Below, one piece after another: positions 1-12,900 of a stretch of 64,000 bases of DNA. How positions within the stretch are numbered: the stretch's first letter is position 1; the number at the start of each line of letters is the position of its first letter. The position numbers were made by a program, and so were the translations under genes. Source of the stretch: Floccularia luteovirens (lineage: Eukaryota > Basidiomycota > Agaricomycetes > Agaricales > Squamanitaceae); assembly GCA_009739215.1 (NCBI GenBank), contig VSJF01000002.1:2108001-2172000 (forward strand), read 5' to 3'. The notes beneath the pieces were generated by a model that saw only the letters and a list, made by a program, of their open reading frames with translations, searched no databases and was not told the origin of the DNA.

Positions 1-369
1 AACATACAACGTTGTTCGTATTTCTTTGGATTTTGTCAGCTACAAAGTAGGATAATACAACAAAAATAGGAGAACATACGTTAGAATACCATTGCAGGTG
101 CTTGTTCACGAGCCATAAAGATACTGTGGTAGCAATGAGAGCGAAAGTTCCAGAAATGATCCAACCGATCTGAAGACAAACAGTTAGCTATGTTTTTCAC
201 CAGCAACATTGGTCATATGCTGCATACATGATATACTAGGTTTGTTATGTGAGTACCCAAACTCTTCTACTGGAAAAGATAGTAGAGCACCTTGGAAAAC
301 AAGTTTTCCATTCTGAAATAATGAGGGAGCTTCTGTTTTTTGCTTATGGCAAGTTCCCCCAGAAGCCAT
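1..369 (-). CDS. TMEM184 / organic solute transporter alpha (DUF300) membrane protein, 5' part only
   Basis: Two 5' exons of a reverse-strand gene that runs off the left edge. The first ATG in frame is at 369; the open frame reaches 411 only through non-ATG codons. Exon 1 carries a Cys- and Lys-containing head ending in LFQNGKLVFQ. After an intron of about 60-120 nt, exon 2 (169 down to 80) reads IGWIISGTFALIATTVSLWL then VNKHLQWYSN, followed by a clean gtatgt donor. The IGW-ISG first membrane helix and the HLQWY-N motif are hallmarks of the Ost-alpha/TMEM184 family of seven-helix membrane proteins, found at vacuolar or plasma membranes in fungi. The exact end of exon 1 is ambiguous: a phase-0 gtagaa donor near 271 keeps the frame. 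Transport substrate is unknown. Confidence 0.7.
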
Positions 370-1453
370 TGATTGTGTAGATGGTGAAATCAGACACGTG
401 TGTGGTATCAAAGTCGTGTAAATGGAAGATTAGTGTGATAGATTGTGATGATATTGACGACGAAGTGAGTGTAGTACTGGGTGCCAATGAGGACTCGGCG
501 ATTGATCACGTCTGTTGATGACGATTCTTCAAGTCGACCAAGCACTTATCGATTATCCTACAAGTAACTGTGATCTTGCGCACCAAGGGATTCGACAGTA
601 GTCATCAATTCATTCCTTGGGGATGGCTGTAGGCAGGTTTGGTGACGTTGGTATTTGGACAACCATCTGAAATGGAAGGACCCTGTCAAGACCCTGCACG
701 AGTTGGTCACACAAACAAAGTGCTTCCAACACTTGAGTGAAACATACTTATGTTCTCGTCCATCTTCGTATCTTGATGAATTTTCGGATATGGAGCACTT
801 ATGACTCTCAAAAAACCAAGACATCCACTCAAGTGCAAATAAAACGCCTGCTGATCTCATTCACTTGCTTCTCTTCCCGTAATACGGAACACACCCGTGA
901 ACTTGAAGTTCAGCAAAGATATTATTGTATGATTGCTTAGTGTGTCCAGGTTCTTCCTTCGTATCGTGCATATGCATCCATGTACAGCTGGGAAAACGCC
1001 CGTGTCTTGTGGACGCACGGCCCACATGCAGCTGCGGAGTCGAGAAGACACTATGGCATTTGAGTGGACTGGAGATAATCACAATGTCTCTATCATAAAA
1101 CATTTTGTCGTACTTTGGACGTAATTATGTGACACTTTTGTTAAAGTTTGAGTGATAAATTTCTATTTTCGCTGCTGCATCCTAAACATTAAGTTGTACA
1201 GATAAGCATTTTATCACTCCATCGTTAAGTAAAAGAAGCGTCGCGAGTCCTTCTATCTGAATGGTAACTAATATTAAAAGCTGTGCGGTCCGCTACATGT
1301 GACCTTGCTTCGAGGGTTTTGCAACCCAGTACGCATTCTATAATCTATTCTTACATTTCTGAAGAGGTATAAAACTCAATAGCCATGTAACCTCAAGAAC
1401 ATCAAGAAAAAAACCAGTTTCTATCAATTCTAACTCATCTCACCAATCAACAA
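370..1453. other. Divergent intergenic region without a supported gene
   Basis: About 1.1 kb between the TMEM184-like gene and the carboxypeptidase. Open frames here are short, overlap each other and resemble no family I know. The right end holds the carboxypeptidase core promoter. Confidence 0.5.
1369..1375 (+). promoter_or_regulatory. TATA box of the carboxypeptidase gene
   Basis: TATAAAA 79-85 bp upstream of the ATG at 1454, followed by an A/C-rich leader ending in ATCAACAA just before the start codon. A good match for a fungal TATA-containing promoter. Confidence 0.55.
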
Positions 1454-4029
1454 ATGCGTCTACCAAAGTTTATCACACCTTTCCTTCTCTCTGCGTTCAT
1501 CTTTTTACCAAATGTCTTTGCGGTCGGAAGTGCCATGGAAGGTATGGATGACGCGATAGCAATCCAGCGTGAGCAGCTCGAACGCTTGCGCAGCTTCCTT
1601 GCACCTGGAATACAGGAAGATGTTGGTGGTACACAGCAGCGCAGACAGGATCCTGAAGCAAAACCTGGCAAGGGTTCTACCATCACGTTCAAAAACCCTG
1701 CGGCAAAGAACTTTCTCGTGGACGGTACAAAGATCCCTGATGGTTAATATCTAGTTTCCTTCGCGTATTTAGCTTCACTCAAAGATCACATAGTCAACTT
1801 CGACGCTGGGCCTTCGTGGGCTGGGCTGATGCCTATCACAGGTGCGAAAAATGAAACGCGGAAACTCTTCTTCTGGAAAGTTTTGTCACCATATGCAGCG
1901 TAGAGTTGAATGACAACTTGATTCTCGCATGTTACAGGTTCTGGCCTGCCAATAACCCAGAAAATGCTAAAGACCTCATATTTTGGACGAACGGTATAAT
2001 ATCTCGTCAACGACAGTATTCAAAGGGCTGATGTGTTTGGATACAGGCGGTCCTGGATGTTCTTCTCTCGAAGGATTCTTGCAGGAGAATGGTCCAATCT
2101 GTAAGATAAACATACATCGAATTAATTTTCTTATGACGAGCGCGCTTTTGTAGCATGGTCATGGGGACAGTCAGAACCCACCCTGTGAGTATTCACTTAC
2201 ACTAACTATTTGCCCATATTAACCTAGTTAACAGTAATCCATTTTCTTGGACAAACCTCGGCCACGTTTTGTGGGTCGAACAACCAGTTGGTGTAAGCAA
2301 AAATAATTATACCGTCCGTTCGCAGTGGATAGTAACGACCAGTCGGCTAGACCGGCTTCAGTCAAGGCAAACCAACTATATCAAATGACGATGAGCTCGG
2401 CGAGCAATTAATGGGATTCCTCGAACAGTTCTTGGAGGTTTTCAGTGAACTTAAAGGAAACAATCTCTGGCTTACTGGAGAAAGTGTCAGTCGTCATATT
2501 CCTATTTGTTCCCGTTCGCTGATAATATAAATATGCACAGTATGCAGGATTCTGTAAGCAATTTACGTATCATATTTGCTACCCAAAATTCTCAAAACAA
2601 GTTCAGATGTACCGTATATTGCTAATTGGATCTACGAACACCCAGGACTAGCACTCAATCTAAAAGGCATTTGGATTGCAGACCCATCCCTTTCTTATGG
2701 TGTTGTCCAACAAGATATTCCTGCCCTGCGATTCGCGCAGGTAAGTATACTCAATTGTTGGCTAGCATATGTTCACCATTTCTCGAAAGGCAAATCAAAA
2801 TGTTTTCCCATTCAATAGCTCTTTCTGGGCAGAACTACAGCAGATATCCGACAATTGCGGCTATACGGATTACCTGGACAAATTTGTTACTTATCCACCA
2901 GCAGGACAATTACCTCTACCTATTGGGACCAATGGCACTTTCACGACCACTCCCAATTGCCGTCTACACAGCCCAATCCAACGTGCTGTTGGAGTGTGAG
3001 TTTCTACCATATACCTTGGGTGATGGCCTCATCAATGTGTTATCGGTAGGCTTAACCCCGTGTTTGATGTATACCGGTAGCTCCTTTTCTTTACCTCGTT
3101 TTGTTTGTCTGACGAATACTACGCATGTAGTGTCACCGATACCTTCCCGAACTTATGTTAGCTGATTCATTGCTTATTGTCCGGTTCCGTCTGACTCAAA
3201 TTACTATAGGGAGCGTCCTAGGTTTCCCACGATCAACACAAGAATTTATCTATTTCAATCGGTAAGTGTCTGCTTCACCGCTTCGATCGGGAGGGATTTC
3301 TTACGTTTAACCGCAGGACTGATGTAAGAGACCAAAATATCACTTCGCTGGTGGGATCTCGCTGATATTGTACTAGGTACAAAATGCCATCCATGCACCA
3401 AACATTAATTGGCAATCTTGCGCCGACAATTCGGTATATATCAATCCTGCAACCGGTGGCCAGGGACGTGACCAATCGATACCATCAACCTTGAGCGTCC
3501 TTCCAAATGTCATTGATAAGTCTGTCCGGACGGTAATTGTGCATGGACTCGCGGTATGCGATTAGTTTATCATGAATCTCATGCGCTAATGAAAGACCTC
3601 TGCAGGACTTTATTCTTGTCGCTGAAGGAACCAGAATTGCTATCCAGTGCGTGTTAAGCTTGAGGATTTTAAAATTGTGAATTGAACGAAAATATGATTA
3701 GGAATATGACCTGGGGAGGGGCGCAAGGATTCCAAACCCCCATTGAGCCAGAAACCTTCACTGTAAAAGATTTCGGGGTGTTCGGGAATCTGCACACAGA
3801 ACGGAAGCTGACATGTGGGTGAATGTATATTTATGTTCGCAATGTTTACTGATGATGGATCGGGTAGATGTTGAGTTTTATTACAGTGGACACATGACTC
3901 CACGTAAGCAACAAGTTTCATTGTCGCACTTTCACGCATCTAATGAATCTGTTTCCAGAATTTGTTCCCTGGGCGGCGTTCAATACAATGTCATTCTTAC
4001 TTGGACATCAAGAATCACCTTCAACATAA
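1454..4029 (+). CDS. Secreted serine carboxypeptidase, peptidase family S10
   Basis: An extracellular or vacuolar exopeptidase that removes C-terminal residues. A signal peptide (MRLPKFITPFLLSAFIFLPN) precedes a propeptide and then the S10 core. Joined exons show NGGPGCSSLEG (oxyanion-hole block), GES-YAGFY with the catalytic Ser, GLADFILVAEGTR with the catalytic Asp, and YSGHMTP with the catalytic His. I place 19 exons: 1454-1742, 1794-1875, 1938-1993, 2047-2100, 2154-2184, 2235-2292, 2351-2485, 2541-2553, 2607-2740, 2790-2995, 3050-3076, 3131-3156, 3210-3261, 3317-3323, 3377-3553, 3606-3646, 3702-3814, 3868-3903, 3959-4029. They total 1608 nt, giving 535 aa with the frame kept throughout. 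Two exons are only 13 and 7 nt. The second intron has GA instead of GT at its donor. Family assignment is firm; enzyme subtype is not. Confidence 0.9.
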
Positions 4030-4410
4030 CCGCAGAATGACGAGGGGTTTATACAGTGTAGCTGTGTCTGTATTCATGTAAGATGGAGTATAGCTACTTG
4101 GTAGACTCACAAATTATGAAATGATGAAAATGTTGAGTGGGCGCTCCGAATAAAATGCTTTTGATACGACAGATTCGTGGAGAACAACTCACTTGAGATT
4201 GATATGCTGAAACATATGAGCCGAACAAGATCCAGCTTGTGCGCAGTGACCGCAACAAGTGACTAGCGTCGTCCAAATTTTCACCTCGATCGCGGCCCTC
4301 ATAGTTACACTCATCACTCACTATAAAGGTCAAAGCTAGTTCTTTCGTGCCCTGTCAATAGAACTTATTGAAGCTTTTGTATTCAAACAATTGCCGTATC
4401 AATTTGCAGA
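4030..4410. other. Promoter region of the tryptophan gene
   Basis: Tandem gap of 381 bp. No complete TGACTCA site for the Gcn4/CPC1 amino-acid control factor was seen, only partial matches (GACTCAC near 4103, TGACTA near 4260). A TATAAAG lies at 4322. Confidence 0.45.
4322..4328 (+). promoter_or_regulatory. TATA box of the tryptophan gene
   Basis: TATAAAG located 83-89 bp upstream of the ATG at 4411, the same spacing as in other TATA genes of this window. Confidence 0.45.
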
Positions 4411-7032
4411 ATGACTATCAGCACCACGTCCCAGCCGCCCCCAGCATTGGCACAACCTATTGATGTGCTTATGATCGATAACTTTGATTCCTTTACATGG
4501 AATCTCTACCAGCAACTCAGCCTCCTTGGTGCAGAGGTCACTGTCATTCGCAACGATGCGATCTCCCCCGAAGTCTTCCCTCTTCTCTCTATCAACTTCC
4601 TCATTGTCTCCCCGGGTCCGGGTCATCCCAGAACCGATTCTGGTATCTCCAAGGCTGCAATCAAGTATTTCCAAGGAAAGGTCCCCATTCTTGGGGTATG
4701 CATGGGGTTGGAGTGTATGGTTGATCTCTATGGTGGTGAAATCGGTTATGCAGGCGAGATCATGCACGGAAAGACCAGCAAATTGAAGCATGACAACCGC
4801 GGTTGCTTCAAAGGTGTACCTCAAGGGATCGAATCTACCCGGTATCACTCCCTCAGTGCTGCACATACTACCTTACCCGACGATCTCGCCATCACCTCGA
4901 TTACAGAAGATTCCGGTGTTATCATGGGTGTACGACATCGAAAATACACTATAGAAGCAGTCCAATACCACCCAGAGAGTATCTTGAGCCAAGGCGGAGA
5001 TGATCTTATTCGCAACTTCCTTAGTTTGCGAGGCGGCCTTTGGCAGACAAATCCAGAGTCAGGAGTTTTAGACAGCACACTTCCCCCTTTTGACATAGAT
5101 TCTCTTCCAAAACAAGATGCATCACATCAAGACAAAACCAAAATCCCCTCGATTCTGGACAAAATCTACGCTCAACGGCTACAAGATGTTGCTTTGGCAC
5201 GATCCACACATGGCACAACATTTGCCGACCTTCAAACACTCCTTACACTCAACATACCACCAGCACCCATTCAAGTTCTCCCTCGTGTCACCCAAACTCC
5301 TCCCGGACGCCCAGCTCTATTTGCTGAGATTAAACGCGCGTCTCCATCAAAGGGGCCTATATCTGTGACAACCTCTCCTGCCGCTCAGGCACTAACATAT
5401 GCTCTTGCTGGTGCCCACCTTATATCTGTTCTCACGGAGCCGAAATGGTTCCTAGGTTCACTTCATGACATGCTTCAGGCTCGTATGAGTGTAGATCACC
5501 TCTCTAATAGGCCAGTGATCTTACGGAAGGACTTCATTCTTAGCCGCTACCAAGTACTTGAGTCACGAATCTGGGGAGCAGATACAATCTTACTTATTGC
5601 AAGCATGCTCCCAGAAGTGCTATTGCGTGATCTATACGCTTACAGTGTCTCTCTGGGAATGGAGCCTCTTGTAGAGGTGAACAACGCACAGGAGATGGAA
5701 CTCGCTTTAAGCATCCCGGCCAAGATTATAGGTGTAAACAATCGCAATTTGCATGACTTCAATGTAGATATGAGAACTACGAGTCGCCTCAGTGGAATGG
5801 TAAAAGGCCGTAGCGATGTGGTGTTATGCGCTTTGAGCGGTATTTCAGGCGCTTTTGATGTTGATACATACGCAAAACAGGGTGTTCACGCAGTCCTCGT
5901 TGGGGAGAGTTTGATGCGTGCCGCAGATCCTGCCTTATTCATCCAGGAACTACTATCACTTCCTGCTTCACCTAAACCGCGCGTAACCGGCACCGTCCCG
6001 CTTGTAAAGATATGCGGCATACGCTCAGAAGAGGAGGCGATAGCAATAGCGGAGGCTGGTGCTGATATGTTAGGCTTAATGTTCGTGGAGAAGTCAAAGC
6101 GCTATGTCACTCTCGATACCGCTAGAGAGATCTCACAAGCCGTACGTTCTATGCGATACTCTCACCCACCTGACCCGCTAGCCCCATCGGATAAGACACA
6201 AAATGTTTGCAACCCATGGCTGACGTACCACGCCAATCAGTTGTCCTCATCAGCTTCCCCTTTTCCGCCTAAAAACACACGCACTGGACCCGCAACGCGT
6301 CCTCTCCTTGTTGGTGTATTCCAGGACGCCCCACTTGCGCATGTACTATACGCGGTTGCCCATGCGCAACTTGACATGGTCCAGCTGCACGGGAACGAGC
6401 CCACTGAGTGGGCAAATCGTATTCCTGTGCCAGTCATCCGTGTTTTCCATGTTGCTCCGGCAGGTCAAGGGGTGGGAAAGGTGATGAACACACGAAATGG
6501 GAGACATAACGAGAAAGATGATGATGGAACTCTAGCGAATGGGACAGGAAGCAACACAGAGCTTAATTCTGGGTCAATGACAAAAGCTGCAGCAGGGTCA
6601 CTAACTGGTGCACTCCGAGACGCAAATTCACTAGTCCCGGGTATCACTCTCGGAGGCGCACATCATTTTGTATTGCTCGATAGTATGCGAGATGATGGGA
6701 GTGGAAAGAGCGGGGGAAGTGGACGTATTGTGGACTGGGAACTCGCCCGACAGGTTGTAGAACTGGGGGAAGTAGGTGTCCAGGTTGGAGGGACTCAAGA
6801 CTCACAATCACGATATCCTCTTCCGATAATTCTAGCGGGTGGCCTGACACCGGAGAACGTAGCAGAGGCTGTGATACAAGTGGGTCCATGGGCAGTGGAT
6901 GTCAGTGGTGGTGTAGAAACACCGGATGGAAGGGGCAAGGACTTAGAAAAAGTAAGATCTTTTGTGCGGAATGCTAAAGGGGCTGTAAGTCAAATGGCCA
7001 CGCCCAAAGGAGTTAGAGGAGAGCAAGCGTAA
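4411..7032 (+). CDS. TRP1: Trifunctional tryptophan biosynthesis protein (GATase / IGPS / PRAI)
   Basis: An 873-residue intron-free protein with three domains in order. (1) Glutamine amidotransferase of anthranilate synthase, roughly residues 18-215: IDNFDSFTWN, SPGPGHPR, the nucleophile Cys in GVCMG, and YHPES with the catalytic His/Glu. (2) Indole-3-glycerol-phosphate synthase, roughly 250-525: FAEIKRASPSKG, VLRKDF with the catalytic Lys region, and GVNNRNL. (3) Phosphoribosylanthranilate isomerase, roughly 530-860: VKICGIRS with its catalytic Cys, QLHGNE, and DVSGGVE near the end. This fusion is the normal fungal trpC/TRP1 arrangement and supplies three activities of tryptophan synthesis in the cytosol. 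The isomerase domain carries two low-complexity insertions rich in Gly, Asn, Ser and Lys. The ATG chosen is the only sensible start. Confidence 0.95.
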   Translation: MTISTTSQPPPALAQPIDVLMIDNFDSFTWNLYQQLSLLGAEVTVIRNDAISPEVFPLLSINFLIVSPGPGHPRTDSGISKAAIKYFQGKVPILGVCMGLECMVDLYGGEIGYAGEIMHGKTSKLKHDNRGCFKGVPQGIESTRYHSLSAAHTTLPDDLAITSITEDSGVIMGVRHRKYTIEAVQYHPESILSQGGDDLIRNFLSLRGGLWQTNPESGVLDSTLPPFDIDSLPKQDASHQDKTKIPSILDKIYAQRLQDVALARSTHGTTFADLQTLLTLNIPPAPIQVLPRVTQTPPGRPALFAEIKRASPSKGPISVTTSPAAQALTYALAGAHLISVLTEPKWFLGSLHDMLQARMSVDHLSNRPVILRKDFILSRYQVLESRIWGADTILLIASMLPEVLLRDLYAYSVSLGMEPLVEVNNAQEMELALSIPAKIIGVNNRNLHDFNVDMRTTSRLSGMVKGRSDVVLCALSGISGAFDVDTYAKQGVHAVLVGESLMRAADPALFIQELLSLPASPKPRVTGTVPLVKICGIRSEEEAIAIAEAGADMLGLMFVEKSKRYVTLDTAREISQAVRSMRYSHPPDPLAPSDKTQNVCNPWLTYHANQLSSSASPFPPKNTRTGPATRPLLVGVFQDAPLAHVLYAVAHAQLDMVQLHGNEPTEWANRIPVPVIRVFHVAPAGQGVGKVMNTRNGRHNEKDDDGTLANGTGSNTELNSGSMTKAAAGSLTGALRDANSLVPGITLGGAHHFVLLDSMRDDGSGKSGGSGRIVDWELARQVVELGEVGVQVGGTQDSQSRYPLPIILAGGLTPENVAEAVIQVGPWAVDVSGGVETPDGRGKDLEKVRSFVRNAKGAVSQMATPKGVRGEQA

Positions 7033-7297
7033 AGAAAGGTGTCCCCTAGGAAATATTTAATCTGTATAACCAGATATACAATCTTATCTTATCCTTTTCT
7101 TTTCTGTTGATTGAAAATCGTATTGGCGCGGTATCCTACAAAAACCGTATATAATTCATGGTATATTCCGACGCATATCAGTTATTTCTCGGTAGATTCT
7201 TACATGGTGGTCCTAGCCCAGTCGTTCCAACCAAGGCTTTCTCATCAAACAATTCAGCCGATACTGTTTCGACCCGACTACTACTGGAACAAACCAT

Positions 7298-9157
<1,860 letters not shown>

Positions 9158-9980
9158 GTTCTTATTTTCAGAGACCTGAGCCAAGGAATTGATATGTTCT
9201 TGATACACAGGAGACCCTGTGAGAGTTGCTGCTTCACAAGTTCATATAGATACAAGAATCAATGTCCAAATACAGACAAATTACATATTTACAATCGGTC
9301 AAAAACAACTTATAGCTACGTACTTACACAGCCAAACCTTGAGATTTCCGGATATTTAAGTTGAGAAATGGCCGCCTAGCTTATACATGTATGCGTGTAT
9401 CCTAACCTTGACGAATATATTTATTATTCGCTTGTCGGTTGTTACAGATATTCCCATTACAACTTTTACATTATAATACCTTTTGATTGAAATACAACCA
9501 AATAATCAGAAATTATTGTACTCGCAGCCGAATATGATGGGGATTTCCCTCGAGCTCAGATGCCAGTACTTGATTCAAATTATATGCCACAATTCGAGTA
9601 AATTGGTCTCTGGTTGTAGCTTCTCCTCGAGCTTCTACTGACAGAAATTTTACCAACTCATTGTGTGTGGAAGTGTATGAATTTGGCCACCAGCAAAATT
9701 AATTCTTGAATGCGGTGACCCAGAAGTCATGAGTGCCGTTAGTTATAAACATGGTATTTATTCTAGACCTACTGTAGGAGCATTGTATCAAGTGCACGGT
9801 GCATGATGTTGAGACCTAGGTAACGGGCAGTGTCTATATTTACGTATGTTATTCCCGTCCAATATCATTCCGAAATAAACTTGGCAACCAGCGTTGGACA
9901 AATAGTTGTTGTGTAGCTGCGGCATTCTTGTTCCACTTCACGAGCAAACACGGTCTCTGTTTCAGACGCATTCATTGACG
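9158..9980. other. Divergent promoter between MAP kinase and flippase
   Basis: About 820 bp, AT-rich, with no conserved open frame. It must hold the promoters and leaders of both flanking genes. Confidence 0.5.
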
Positions 9981-12900
9981 ATGTCATATCAGCCCACGAA
10001 CGGCGGATACCCACCAACTCACTCAAATCTACACTACAATGACAACCAATCTCCGCAACTAATGGACCCATTTTTTGACGACGACGATGAAGTTATGCCT
10101 GAAGCCGGGTTTCGGTCGGGACCTATGCACTCCCAGGAAAGCGGGTTACCTTTAGCACGCTCCGCAGCACCTCCAGCTGGTGTCGGTTCAAAAATCAGCT
10201 TAGGTGACGGTATGCCGCGAGGCTGGCAATTTGATGATGATGACTTTAAACCTTCGAATGTGCACCCATTTCCTGGACCTTCTTCACCGTCTGGATCAGC
10301 CTCTGTATCTGCAAAATTTAAGTCTCTCCGGAAGCGTAAATGGAAGTGGCCTTGGCAGAAGGAAAAGGAGCTTAAAGGGGAGAGGATCATTGCACTCAAC
10401 AACAGTGCAGCAAACGATTTCTGCACCAACTTCGTCTCCACGAGTAAATATAATCTTGTATCTTTTGTCCCCAAGTTCTTCTACGGTAAGAAGTCCCTAG
10501 CTGTTTTCCACGATGACTAAACTTGTCCTATTCCAGAACAATTTTCAAAATATGCCAACTTGTTCTTCCTTTTCACTGCGTGTATTCAACAAATTCCTGG
10601 TGTATCACCAACGAACCAATATACTACCATTGCTCCACTGGCCGTTGTCCTGCTGGCTTCCGCGTTCAAGGAAGTTCAAGAAGATCTTGTTAGTAAAGAT
10701 CCATATGTTCCCATTCAGTAATCTCATTTAACCTAGAAACGGCACCAATCTGATTCAGAGCTAAATGCTCGTCAAGCGAAGGTTCTCACACCGCAGTCTA
10801 CTTTTATTGAGAGGAAGTGGAAGGATATTCAAGTTGGGGATGTCGTTCGGCTAGAGAGTGATGATTTCATTCCGGCTGACATGCTTTTATTAAGCTCAAG
10901 TGAGCCAGAAGGACTTTGTTACATTGAAACATCTAATCTTGACGGGTAACGTGCTTCTATAACTTCAAATTCTCGTACCTTACTGTCGTTGTAGAGAGAC
11001 CAACCTGAAAATCAAGCAGGCATCTTCTCACACGGCTTCTCTCACATCACCACCTCTCGTCAATGCGTTGCATGGCTCTCTACGCTCTGAACAACCAAAT
11101 AATTCATTATATACCTACGAAGGGACGATGGACCTCACCATGAACGGTGGGATACCCAAACAAGTACCATTAGGGCCGGACCAGCTATTATTGCGTGGAG
11201 CACAAATACGAAATACGCCTTGGGTATATGGTATAACAGTATTCACAGGGCATGAGACTAAACTCATGAGAAATGCTACGTGAGTAACCCAAACAAACTG
11301 TACTTACAGCATTTGCTAAGTTCGCGCCTTTCAATAGTGCTGCCCCTATTAAACGAACTGCTGTTGAACGCCAGGTCAACGTTCAGATCATCTTTCTTTT
11401 TATTTTACTTCTTGCGCTATCTATCGGCTCCACGATCGGTAGTAGTATCCGAACTTGGTTCTTTTCTACTCAGCAATGGTATCTCTTCGAGGTGTCATCG
11501 CTTACTGGTAGAGGTACGTACTCAATACATATATCTAGATTATTGCACTCAATTCTTTAAATAGCAAAGGGCTTCATTGAGGGTCCGTCCTTTGATGTTC
11601 ATTTCATTATTTTATTTGTTGTCTGATGCTCATGAATCTGCAGATATTCTGACGTTTATTATCCTTTACAATAATCTCATCCCTATATCGCTCATTGTTA
11701 CGATGGAAGTCGTTAAATTTCAACAAGCACAACTCATAAACAGTGATCTTGACATGTATTATTCCAAGACTGATACCCCCGCACTTTGCAGAACCTCCTC
11801 CTTAGTAGAAGAACTCGGCCAGATCGAATATGTCTTCAGCGATAAAACGGGAACACTAACGTGTAACGAGATGGAATTCAAATGCTGCAGTATTGGTGGT
11901 GTCGCTTACGCTGAAGTGGTAGATGAAGCCAAGCGTGATGGTGAAGAGGGAAAAGATGGATGGAAGTCATTTGCAGAGATGAAATCTCTTTTAGATGAAG
12001 GAAATAATCCTTTCGTTGACATCGCCTCAACATCACAATCTACCAGTAACAACGTGAAACAATTGGATGTAATCCGGGAGTTTTTGACCCTACTGGCTGT
12101 TTGTCATACTGTCATCCCGGAGATCAAGGAGGGACGAACTGTGTATCAAGCCAGCAGTCCGGATGAAGCAGCTCTCGTTGCGGGTGCAGAACTTTTGGGC
12201 TACCAATTTCATGTACATCTTCCAACATTACATTTTAGATTACTGATGCGACTACTTTTCTAGATGCGGAAACCCAAATCTGTCTTTGTCAACGTTCAAG
12301 GACAATCTATGGAATTCGAGATATTGAATGTCTGCGAATTTAATTCAACAAGGAAACGGATGTCTACGGTCGTTAGGACACCGGATGGCAACATCAAGCT
12401 GTACACGAAAGGCGCTGACACTGTCATATTGGAGCGTCTTAGTAAGAACCAGCCTTTTACAGAAAAAACTCTCGTTCACTTGGAAGTAAGTATCTTTAAT
12501 AGCTTCCATTTATATTACTGATCTCGGCGCAGGACTACGCAACTGAGGGATTGAGAACTCTGTGCATAGCATTCCGTGATATTCCGGAACAAGAATATCG
12601 ACAGTGGGCAACCATTTACGAACAGGCAGCTGCTACCATCAATGGTCGTGGTGAGGCACTCGACCAGGCTGCTGAACTGATCGAGAAAGATCTTTTCCTT
12701 CTTGGTGCCACAGCAATTGAAGACAAATTGCAAGACGGGGTTCCAGACACGATCCACACTCTGCAAATGGCTGGCATAAAGGTTTTATCGCCTTAGAACG
12801 AAACTATTTTGTGTGCTGATAATCACATAGGTCTGGGTACTGACTGGCGACAGGCAAGAGACAGCCATCAATATTGGCATGTCATGCCGACTGATTTCGG

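Noticed and set aside
558..1103. Overlapping short frames on both strands upstream of the carboxypeptidase
   Set aside because: Many start at non-ATG codons, overlap each other and show no family features or splice-supported extension.
4030..4410. Gcn4/CPC1 control site upstream of the tryptophan gene
   Set aside because: Expected from biology, but no full TGASTCA is present, only partial matches.
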